From positions 52,457,846 to 52,521,845 of the forward strand of contig OZ010616.1 of the NCBI GenBank assembly GCA_963932145.1: 64,000 nucleotides of DNA, read 5' to 3'. This document shows, piece by piece, positions 31,449 to 41,800 of the stretch (position 1 is the stretch's first letter; every line of letters starts with the position of its first letter). The position numbers were made by a program, and so were the translations under genes. Under the pieces are notes generated by a model. That model was not told the DNA's origin, did not search any database, and was given only the letters and a program-made list of their open reading frames with translations. This stretch comes from Acanthosepion lycidas (taxonomy: Eukaryota; Mollusca; Cephalopoda; Sepiida; Sepiidae).

Positions 31449-31959
31449 GTTAGTTCTTATTAACCATCTGGTTAGATTATAGTCGTAGAATACATTTCAT
31501 ATGATTTTTTTCTATTAATAAATGTTTTTTTAAACACTCTCCCCAAGAAAGAGTATAATAAACAAATCTAGTCTATTGCATTAGTTTTTTTTTTATTTAC
31601 CATTTAATTATTTTTATATAATTTTGAAATTATATTAGCTTTGAAAATAATGAAACGTTGATATCAACTCTCAGTAATAGTCTTACTCTTATTAATAGAA
31701 AGTATACTTTCATTGTTATTAGGTTGGTGCAAAAAATAATGACGTAATAATGTCGTTTTTTGACGTTACGTCAAAAAACGACATTATTACGTCATTATTT
31801 TTTGCACCAACCTAATATATCTGTTTATATATCTAAACACTGGATAGCAATTACCTATTTTGATACACCTTTCCCTCATTTTCAAAATTGTGACTTTTGC
31901 TCATAAGCCAAACACTAACTATAACCCTTGCTATCCCATAAAATGACCGCTTTACAAAG
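31449..31959. repeat. Right arm of the large inverted repeat (MITE-interrupted)
   Basis: Mirror of 29876-30286. It is longer by ~99 bases, exactly the MITE plus its duplicated TA. Confidence 0.9.
31719..31815. mobile_element. Mariner-type MITE, 97 bp, with a known empty site
   Basis: TTAGGTTGGTGCAAAAAATA to its reverse complement, TA on both sides (31717-31718, 31816-31817). The centre is shorter than in the 101-bp copies. The left arm of the surrounding inverted repeat preserves the pre-insertion sequence with a single TA, proving both the element ends and the TA duplication. Confidence 0.96.
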
Positions 31960-33212
31960 TATATGATCCGTTATTCTACATAATTAAATTACAATAAAAT
32001 TTGTATCGTATATTGTATCTTATATTAAAAATGCTTTAGGAAAACTGAAATGTAGTAGAGTACCATAGACTGGAGGGGCACAAGACCGTTTCACTGGCCC
32101 TGGCTATAGTTATGTGTTTAATATCAGGGATAGTGTGTATATCAATTGGATATCGACACTGCTTCATACTTGAACGCGATCTTCGGGCCATGTTACCTGA
32201 AAAATAAGTTCAAGTACCAAAAAACTGTTACTACTCGATGTTTTTTACTGTCTCTACACTGCTCATATATAAGTGTGAGTTATGGGGTTGCTTTTCCACA
32301 TGGCTACAGTAATGATGAGATTTAAACACTAACTCTAAGAATTATCTGTGTGTTTTGACTACAAACACCTTACATTTGATGTATGCTTGTGACTCCAAAA
32401 TGTTTCATGTATGTAAATGCATACGATCGAAAGTACGGTGACAATGTCGGACGTTGATCCTTTTCAACCAATACGCATGCGCAAATGCAAGCAAACGCTT
32501 TAGCTAAAAATACATAGTATAATTCCATTGCTCCCCAAACCATTGCCTCTAAACTGTGTTTATAAGTATATCATTTATTTTATTATAAGACAACTTGTTG
32601 AAGTGTCAGAAAAAGCAAAGTATGTTGATGAATAAACACATGACTCATACTGAGTGTCGGCTTTTAGTTGAATACGAACTCAAACCATTGAAAAAGGTGC
32701 GACATGTAATACTTAGATCGGAACACTTTATTTAAGTTTCTTAATTTTGTGAATCAAAGGAAAAATTAAGGCCAAACCGAAATACCTGATAAAGCATGAA
32801 AAATACCTTTTAGATTGTACGTTTTTTGTTTTGTTTTTTTACTATCATTTTTCTTAATAAAGCCGTAAATCTCTGACCCCATCAAAATATATGTCGTAAT
32901 TCTGGCGGTGCGTAAAGGAACAGTGTAATATAATTAAAACATGTTTAAATGTGAATTGCTCTATTTTTTACGGTTCACTAACACAAAAAATTCACCGAAT
33001 TTATCTTATATAGGACGATCTCTTTTCATTTTGATGTTCTACAAACAATGAATACATACATAACTAAAAAAAAATATTTAATAGTCACCATAAATATATT
33101 TAGTATATAAATTCCCAAGATTTCTGTAAAAAACGTTTTGCATTTAGAGAAATAGCAGAGATATTCCACAGTCTTTTAGCAATTTTAGGGAGAGTCTCGA
33201 AAAGAAATATTT
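31960..33212. other. No recognised gene
   Basis: AT-rich; short frames only. Confidence 0.5.
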
Positions 33213-33540
33213 CCATGTTCACGACGTTTCGGTCGTTGTACGCTCCGGTCTTCTTCAGGTGATATACGTTGAAATTTCGAATCGAACCATTTATTCTAAG
33301 TCTACGTGACATGCTTTTCTTGGATATCTCACTTTTTAGTAAATTCCCTTTAGAAACTCAACACTCCGAAAAAAGTATGGCATGTGGAATTAAAACAATC
33401 TACCCACGTGGGCTAAATAAAGGCTTCGGTTCAAAATTCAAACGAATTCGAATACCATTTGATGTATGCTGGAGTATACAACGGCCGAAACGTCTTGAAT
33501 TTGGCAATAAAGATGAGGACAAAAGTAAATAGTGCAAGTA
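33213..33540. repeat. Second inverted pair of repeat family A
   Basis: 33213-33313 (reverse) and 33380-33525 (forward) share GCATGT-start, TACAACGRCCGAAACGTC and related blocks with the family at 1263-1747. The right copy ends GGCAATAAAGATGAGGAC. Spacer ~66 bp. Confidence 0.65.
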
Positions 33541-33677
33541 GTTACAATATGAAAATTTCTCAGAGTTAACCTGTAGAAAAGACAATATTTATAAATGTTA
33601 TAGGACCTTATCCATAATAACATAATGGACTATTCCATACGTAATAAATACAGCGCCTCAAGAGGAAGAAGGGAGTT

Positions 33678-34130
33678 CAGTCCGAAGTCTGGCGACCGGC
33701 TGATCGGCTGATCGGTTGAACTCTCAGCCTTCTGGCGGGGAAGAACCCGAAGGAGGCTACGCCAAAGGGCAGATTCTCTTTCGGGGAGGTAAACCGACCC
33801 TGAACCCGTTTATACGGGTTCAAAGGGCATATTTTTGGCCGAGCTCAAGGGCTCGGAAACCCCACGTTAAAAAAGTCTTGTGCCACATGACGCCCTCGTC
33901 GGAGGGTGACTGAATATCGTTCAGTCCGAAGTCCAGCGACCGGCTGATCGGTTGAACTCTCTCCCTTCGGGCGGGGAGGAACCCGAACGAGGCTACGCCG
34001 AAGGGAGGAGAATCTTTCAGGGAGGTTAACCGAACCTGAACCCGTTTATACGGGTTCAAAGAGCATATTTTTGGCCGGGCCCACGGGCTCGGAGATCCCA
34101 CGTTAAACCGGCCTTGTGCCACATGATACC
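33678..34130. repeat. GC-rich repeat family B, two tandem units (~243 bp)
   Basis: TCAGTCCGAAGTC starts at 33678 and 33921. Each unit contains GACCGGCTGATCGG, GGCTACGCC, a perfect hairpin TGAACCCGT-TTAT-ACGGGTTCA, ATATTTTTGGCCG, GGGCTCGG, CCCACGTTAAA and CTTGTGCCACATGA. Related to 4440-4800. Unit 2 differs by small indels. The strong local hairpins and GC content suggest a structured RNA-derived repeat; the class is unknown. Confidence 0.75.
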
Positions 34131-34446
34131 CTCATAAAAAAAGAAAATAAATCACTGCGAAGGAAAATTCTAGAGAGTACCGCCATAGAATATTACCAAA
34201 ATATTAATCTACGTCCAGGCTTTTTCCCTATTTCACCTTTCTTAACAAAATTACTGCTCTCCCAAACAGCTGTACTCAACAAAAAAGAAAATGTGAAGAG
34301 ACAAGATCACCTAAATCATGAAGTAAATCGGTAATTAAAGAACAATAGTCCAACTATATGACTAGTGGATAAGTAAGAAATAATTTTATCAGTATCGTCT
34401 CATTTCTAAATCGTGTACTTATCCACTAACTATACAGAGAGAATAT
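34131..34446. other. No recognised feature
   Basis: AT-rich; nothing supported. Confidence 0.4.
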
Positions 34447-34733
34447 TCTTCTTCGTCTTCTTCTTCTTCTTCTTCGTCTTCGTCTTCTTTTTCTTCTTCT
34501 TCTTCGTCTTCGTCTTCTTCTTCTTCTTCGTCTTCTTCTTCTTCTTCTTCTTCTCTCACCTTCTTCCCTTCTTCTTTTTCTATTTCTTCACCTTCTTTTC
34601 TTCACCTTCTCACCCTTCCATTCTTCTTCCCCTTTTTCATCACCTTCACCTTCTTCTATTTCTTCACCTTTTTCTTCTTTGCCTTCTTCTTTTACTTCTT
34701 CATTTTCTTTTCTTCTTCTTCTTCTTCTTCTTC

Positions 34734-34767
<34 letters not shown>

Positions 34768-35036
34768 CCTTCTTCCCTTTCTTCATCACTTTCACCTTCT
34801 TCAATTTCTTCCCCTTATACTTCATCACCTTCTTCTTTTTCCCCTTCTTCATTTTCTTCTTCTTCATTTTCTTCTTCTTCTTCATTTTCTTCTTCTTCTT
34901 CATTTTCTTCTTCTTCATTTTCTTCTTCTTCTTTTATTCACCTTCTTACCCTCTTTCTTCCCCTTCTTCATCACCTTCACCTCGTCTATTTTTTCACCTT
35001 ATTCTTCTTCACCTTCTTCTTTTTCCCCTTTTTCAT

Positions 35037-35069
<33 letters not shown>

Positions 35070-35146
35070 CTTCTTCTTCACCTTATTACCCTCTTTCTTC
35101 CCCTTCTTCCTCACCTTCACCTTCTTCTATTTCTTCACCTTATATA
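34447..35146. repeat. 700-bp polypyrimidine tract, (TTC)n-rich with (TTA)n
   Basis: Almost pure C/T on the plus strand: TTC, TTCG, CTTCACC units, with a (TTA)n block at about 34734-34766. Frames of up to 248 codons are Phe/Leu/Ser low-complexity artefacts. Mirror-symmetric polypyrimidine DNA of this length can form triplex (H-DNA). Confidence 0.93.
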
Positions 35147-35709
35147 TGCTATATATTAACCCTCCCCATCAGCCAAGATCGAAGTGCGTCAACTCCAAGC
35201 TAACAAAGTATAAATTTCCTTAAAAGTGTTTTTGAAAAATGTTAAATCTGAACAAAAGAATTGGAAAAATGCTATAGAACAACAACAAATAAAATTTAAA
35301 AAAATTTAAAACAGATGACTATAAACATTATTGAAGCAACCACAACTGTGACAAAACATTATTCAAGAATCTCAACAAATTACATCGAATATAAGCAAAA
35401 CAACCTTTTTCGTGAATTAGATATTCCTTATTTCTAAATTCTAAATTCTCCCTAATTTCAACAGAACATTTGCATGCTACCTTCAATTTAGCCTTGTAAA
35501 TCATCCTGTCGCCATGAAAGTTGAGCAGTTGCTTTTCAACCCAATGTGATGCGTTTAAAAATCTATTAACATAATCTTTATACATTCATAGTTGTGGCTA
35601 AGAACATAGTCTGCTTTCGGCAGTGTTGACTGAAACCAGTATTAATGACCAAATGTATTTAAATAAAAACAAAATTTAAGAATCTGCACTTGTTCGTAAA
35701 GTGCAAAGG
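35147..35709. other. No recognised gene
   Basis: An 85-codon minus frame (35328-35585) has no known motif. Confidence 0.5.
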
Positions 35710-35890
35710 TTATATCTTAGATATGCTGCATACGAGATCTCTAATAGTTGATTCACACATACACCAAAAAAAAAAAAAAGATTTCAACACAAGTAAGGTA
35801 ATAAAGCCGCTAAGAAACAAAGGGTTACTGAAAGTGAAACAATAAGAAAAAGAAAAAAAAAGCAGTGAGAAGAATAAAAGATGGACAATG
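35710..35890 (-). pseudogene. LINE ORF end and 3' tail after the last satellite unit
   Basis: The last unit reads FYANIFTLPKTSRSSTVVF and then leaves the repeat, giving a Phe/Leu-rich text to a stop at 35710. On the plus strand the tail is A/G-rich (AAAGTGAAACAATAAGAAA) with an A-run at ~35764-35779, resembling the 3' region of the related LINE at 56216-56400 (GAATGAAAGTAAAAGGGAG). Confidence 0.6.
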
Positions 35891-38800
35891 AAGACGACAG
35901 TAGATGATCGGGAGGTTTTCGGGAGCGTGAAAATGTTAGCATAGAATTTACAGTTACATCTATCCATTTCAACTATAAAATGATGAGACCTTGCCGCCAA
36001 TCTAGTACTGTGCTTAAATTCACAGAAGCTAACTACATCCAACAGCAAGGCCTTTGATCGGGACGTTTTTTTGAGGAGCGTGAAACTGTTAGCATAGAAT
36101 TTACAGTTACATCTATCCATTTCAACTTTAAAATGATGAGACCTTGCCGCCAATCTAGGAGTGTGCTTAAATTCACAGAATCTAACTACATCCAACAGCA
36201 AGGGCTTTGATCGGGACGTTTTTTTGAGGAGCGTGAAACTGTTAGCATAGAATTTACAGTTACATCTATCCATTTCAACATTAAAATGATGAGAACTTGC
36301 CGCCAATCTAGTACTGTGCTTAAATTCACAGAAGATAACTACATCCAACACCAAGGCCTTTGATCGGGACGTTTTTTTGAGGAGCGTGAAACTGTTAGCA
36401 TAGAATTAACAGTTACATCTATCCATTTCAACTTTAAAATGATTAGACCCTGCCGCCAATCTAGTACTGTGCTTAAATTCACAGAAGCTAACTACATCCA
36501 ACAGCAAGGCCTTTGATCAGGACGTTTTTATGAGGAGCGTGAAAATGTTAGCATAGAACTTACAGTTACATCTAACCATTTCAACTTTAAAATGATGAGA
36601 CCCTGCCGCCAATCTAGTACTGTGCTTAAATTCACAGAAGCTAACTACATCCAACAGCAAGGCCTTTGATCGGGACGTTTTTTTGAGGAGCGTGAAACTG
36701 TTAGCATAGAATTTACAGTTACATCTATCCATTTCAACTTTAAAATGATGAGACCTTGCCGCCAATCTAGTACTGTGCTTAAATTCACAGAAGCTAACTA
36801 CATCCAACAGCAAGGCCTTTGATCGGGACGTTTTTTTGAGGAGCGTAAAAATGTTAGCATAGAACTTACAGTTACATCTAACCATTTCAACTTTAAAATG
36901 ATGAGACCCTGCCGCCAATCTAGTACTGTGCTTAAATTCACAGAAGCTAACTACATCCAACAGCAAGGCCTTTGATCGGGACGTTTTTTTGAGGAGCGTG
37001 AAACTGTTAGCATAGAATTTACAGTTACATCTATCCATTTCAACTATAAAATGATGAGACCTTGCCGCCAATCTAGTACTGTGCTTAAATTCACAGAAGC
37101 TAACTACATCCAACAGCAAGGCCTTTGATCAGGACGTTTTTTTTGAGGAGCGTGAAACTGTTAGCATAGAATTTACAGTTACATCTATCCATTTCAACTT
37201 TAAAATTATGAGACCTTGCCGCCAATCTAGTACTGTGCTTAAATTCACAGAAGCTAACTACATCCAACAGCAAGGCCTTTGATCGGGACGTTTTTTTGAG
37301 GAGCGTGAAACTGTTAGCATAGAATTTACATTTACATCTATCCATTTCAACATTAAAATGATGAGACCTTGCCGCCAATCTAGTACTGTGCTTAAATTCA
37401 CAGAAGATAACTACATCCAACAGCAAGGCCTTTGATCGGGACGTTTTTTTGAGGAGCGTGAAACTGTTAGCATAGAATTAACAGTTACATCTATCCATTT
37501 CAACTTTAAAATGATTAGACCCTGCCGCCAATCTAGTACTGTGCTTAAATTCACAGAAGCTAACTACATCCAACAGCAAGGCCTTTGATCAGGACGTTTT
37601 TATGAGGAGCGTGAAAATGTTAGCATAGAACTTACAGTTACATCTAACCATTTCAACTTTAAAATGATGAGACCCTGCCGCCAATCTAGTACTGTGCTTA
37701 AATTCACAGAAGCTAACTACATCCAACAGCAAGGCCTTTGATCGGGACGTTTTTTTGAGGAGCGTGAAACTGTTAGCATAGAATTTACAGTTACATCTAT
37801 CCATTTCAACTTTAAAATGATGAGACCTTGCCGCCAATCTAGTACTGTGCTTAAATTCACAGAAGCTAACTACATCCAACAGCAAGGCCTTTGATCGGGA
37901 CGTTTTTTTGAGGAGCGTAAAAATGTTAGCATAGAACTTACAGTTACATCTAACCATTTCAACTTTAAAATGATGAGACCCTGCCGCCAATCTAGTACTG
38001 TGCTTAAATTCACAGAAGCTAACTACATCCAACAGCAAGGCCTTTGATCGGGACGTTTTTTTGAGGAGCGTGAAACTGTTAGCATAGAATTTACAGTTAC
38101 ATCTATCCATTTCAACTATAAAATGATGAGACCTTGCCGCCAATCTAGTACTGTGCTTAAATTCACAGAAGCTAACTACATCCAACAGCAAGGCCTTTGA
38201 TCAGGACGTTTTTTTTGAGGAGCGTGAAACTGTTAGCATAGAATTTACAGTTACATCTATCCATTTCAACTTTAAAATTATGAGACCTTGCCGCCAATCT
38301 AGTACTGTGCTTAAATTCACAGAAGCTAACTACATCCAACAGCAAGGCCTTTGATCGGGACGTTTTTTTGAGGAGCGTGAAACTGTTAGCATAGAATTTA
38401 CATTTACATCTATCCATTTCAACATTAAAATGATGAGACCTTGCCGCCAATCTAGTACTGTGCTTAAATTCACAGAAGCTAACTACATCCAACAGCAAGG
38501 CCTTTGATCGGGACTTTTTTTTGAGGAGCGTGAAACTGTTAGCATAGAATTAACAGTTACATCTATCCATTTCAACTTTAAAATGATTAGACCCTGCCGC
38601 CAATCTAGTACTGTGCTTAAATTCACAGAAGCTAACTACATCCAACAGCAAGGCCTTTGATCAGGACGTTTTTTTGAGGAGTGTGAAAATGTTAGCATAG
38701 AACTTACAGTTACATCTAACCATTTCAACTTTAAAATGATGAGACCCTGCCGCCAATCTAGTACTGTGCTTAAATTCACAGAAGCTAACTACATCCAACA

Positions 38801-41800
38801 GCAAGGCCTTTGATCGGGACGTTTTTTTGAGGAGCGTGAAACTGTTAGCATAGAATTTACAGTTACATCTATCCATTTCAACTTTAAAATGATGAGACCT
38901 TGCCGCCAATCTAGTACTGTGCTTAAATTCACAGAAGCTAACTACATCCAACAGCAAGGCCTTTGATCGGGACGTTTTTTTGAGGAGCGTGAAACTGTTA
39001 GCATAGAATTTACAGTTACATCTATCCATTTCAACTTTAAAATGATGAGACCTTGCCGCCAATCTAGTACTGTGCTTAAATTCACAGAAGCTAACTACAT
39101 CAAACAGCAAGGCCTTTGATCGGGACGTTTTTTTGAGGAGCGTGAAACTGTTAGCATAGAATTTACAGTTACATCTATCCATTTCAACTTTAAAATGATG
39201 AGACCTTGCCGCCAATCTAGTACTGTGCTTAAATTCACAGAAGCTAACTACATCCAACAGCAAGGCCTTTGATCGGGACGTTTTTTTGAGGAGCGTGAAA
39301 CTGTTAGCATAGAATTTACATTTACATCTATCCATTTCAACTTTAAAATGATGAGACGTTGCCGCCAATCTAGTACTGTGCTTAAATTCACAGAAGCTAA
39401 CTACATCCAACAGCAAGGCCTTTGATCGGGACGTTTTTTTGAGGAGGGTGAAACTGTTAGCATAGAATTTACAGTTACATCTATCCATTTCAACTTTAAA
39501 ATTATGAGACCTTGCCGCCAATCTAGTACTGTGCTTAAATTCACAGAAGCTAACTACATCCAACAGCAAGGCCTTTGATCAGGACGTTTTTTTGAGGAGC
39601 GTGAAAATGTTAGCATAGAACTTACAGTTACATCTAACCATTTCAACTTTAAAATGATGAGACCCTGCCGCCAATCTAGTACTGTGCTTAAATTCACAGA
39701 AGCTAACTACATCCAACAGCAAGGCCTTTGATCGGGACGTTTTTTTTGAGGAGCGTGAAACTGTTAGTATAGAATTTACAGTTACATCTATCAATTTCAA
39801 CTATAAAATGATGAGACCTTGCCGCCAATCTAGTACTGTGCTTAAATTCACAGAAGCTAACTACATCCAACAGCAAGGCCTTTGATCGGGACGTTTTTTT
39901 GAGGAGCGTGAAACTGTTAGCATAGAATTTACAGTTACATCTATCCATTTCAACTTTAAAATGATGAGACCTTGCCGCCAATCTAGTACTGTGCTTAAAT
40001 TCACAGAAGCTAACTACATCCAACAGCAAGGCCTTTGATCGGGACGTTTTTTTGAGGAGCGTGAAACTGTTAGCATAGAATTTACAGTTACATCTATCCA
40101 TTTCAACTTTAAAATGATGAGACCTTGCCGCCAATCTAGTACTGTGCTTAAATTCACAGAAGCTAACTACATCCAACAGCAAGGCCTTTGATCAGGACGT
40201 TTTTTTTGAGGAGCGTGAAACTGTTAGCATAGAATTTACAGTTACATCTATCCATTTCAACTTTAAAATTATGAGACCTTGCCGCCAATCTAGTACTGTG
40301 CTTAAATTCACAGAAGCTAACTACATCCAACAGCAAGGCCTTTGATCGGGACGTTTTTTTGAGGAGCGTGAAACTGTTAGCATAGAATTTACATTTACAT
40401 CTATCCATTTCAACATTAAAATGATGAGACCTTGCCGCCAATCTAGTACTGTGCTTAAATTCACAGAAGCTAACTACATCCAACAGCAAGGCCTTTGATC
40501 GGGACTTTTTTTTGAGGAGCGTGAAACTGTTAGCATAGAATTAACAGTTACATCTATCCATTTCAACTTTAAAATGATTAGACCCTGCCGCCAATCTAGT
40601 ACTGTGCTTAAATTCACAGAAGCTAACTACATCCAACAGCAAGGCCTTTGATCAGGACGTTTTTTTGAGGAGTGTGAAAATGTTAGCATAGAACTTACAG
40701 TTACATCTAACCATTTCAACTTTAAAATGATGAGACCCTGCCGCCAATCTAGTACTGTGCTTAAATTCACAGAAGCTAACTACATCCAACAGCAAGGCCT
40801 TTGATCGGGACGTTTTTTTGAGGAGCGTGAAACTGTTAGCATAGAATTTACAGTTACATCTATCCATTTCAACTTTAAAATGATGAGACCTTGCCGCCAA
40901 TCTAGTACTGTGCTTAAATTCACAGAAGCTAACTACATCCAACAGCAAGGCCTTTGATCGGGACGTTTTTTTGAGGAGCGTGAAACTGTTAGCATAGAAT
41001 TTACAGTTACATCTATCCATTTCAACTTTAAAATGATGAGACCTTGCCGCCAATCTAGTACTGTGCTTAAATTCACAGAAGCTAACTACATCAAACAGCA
41101 AGGCCTTTGATCGGGACGTTTTTTTGAGGAGCGTGAAACTGTTAGCATAGAATTTACAGTTACATCTATCCATTTCAACTTTAAAATGATGAGACCTTGC
41201 CGCCAATCTAGTACTGTGCTTAAATTCACAGAAGCTAACTACATCCAACAGCAAGGCCTTTGATCGGGACGGTTTTTTGAGGAGCGTGAAACTGTTAGCA
41301 TAGAATTTACATTTACATCTATCCATTTCAACTTTAAAATGATGAGACGTTGCCGCCAATCTAGTACTGTGCTTAAATTCACAGAAGCTAACTACATCCA
41401 ACAGCAAGGCCTTTGATCGGGACGTTTTTTTGAGGAGCGTGAAACTGTTAGCATAGAATTTACAGTTACATCTATCCATTTCAACTTTAAAATTATGAGA
41501 CCTTGCCGCCAATCTAGCACTGTGCTTAAATTCACAGAAGCTAACTACATCCAACAGCAAGGCCTTTGATCAGGACGTTTTTTTGAGGAGCGTGAAAATG
41601 TTAGCATAGAACTTACAGTTACATCTAACCATTTCAACTTTAAAATGATGAGACCCTGCCGCCAATCTAGTACTGTGCTTAAATTCACAGAAGCTAACTA
41701 CATCCAACAGCAAGGCCTTTGATCGGGACGTTTTTTTTGAGGAGCGTGAAACTGTTAGTATAGAATTTACAGTTACATCTATCAATTTCAACTATAAAAT

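Noticed and set aside
34413-35203. 248- and 174-residue Phe/Leu/Ser frames
   Set aside because: Pure low-complexity translation of the polypyrimidine tract.
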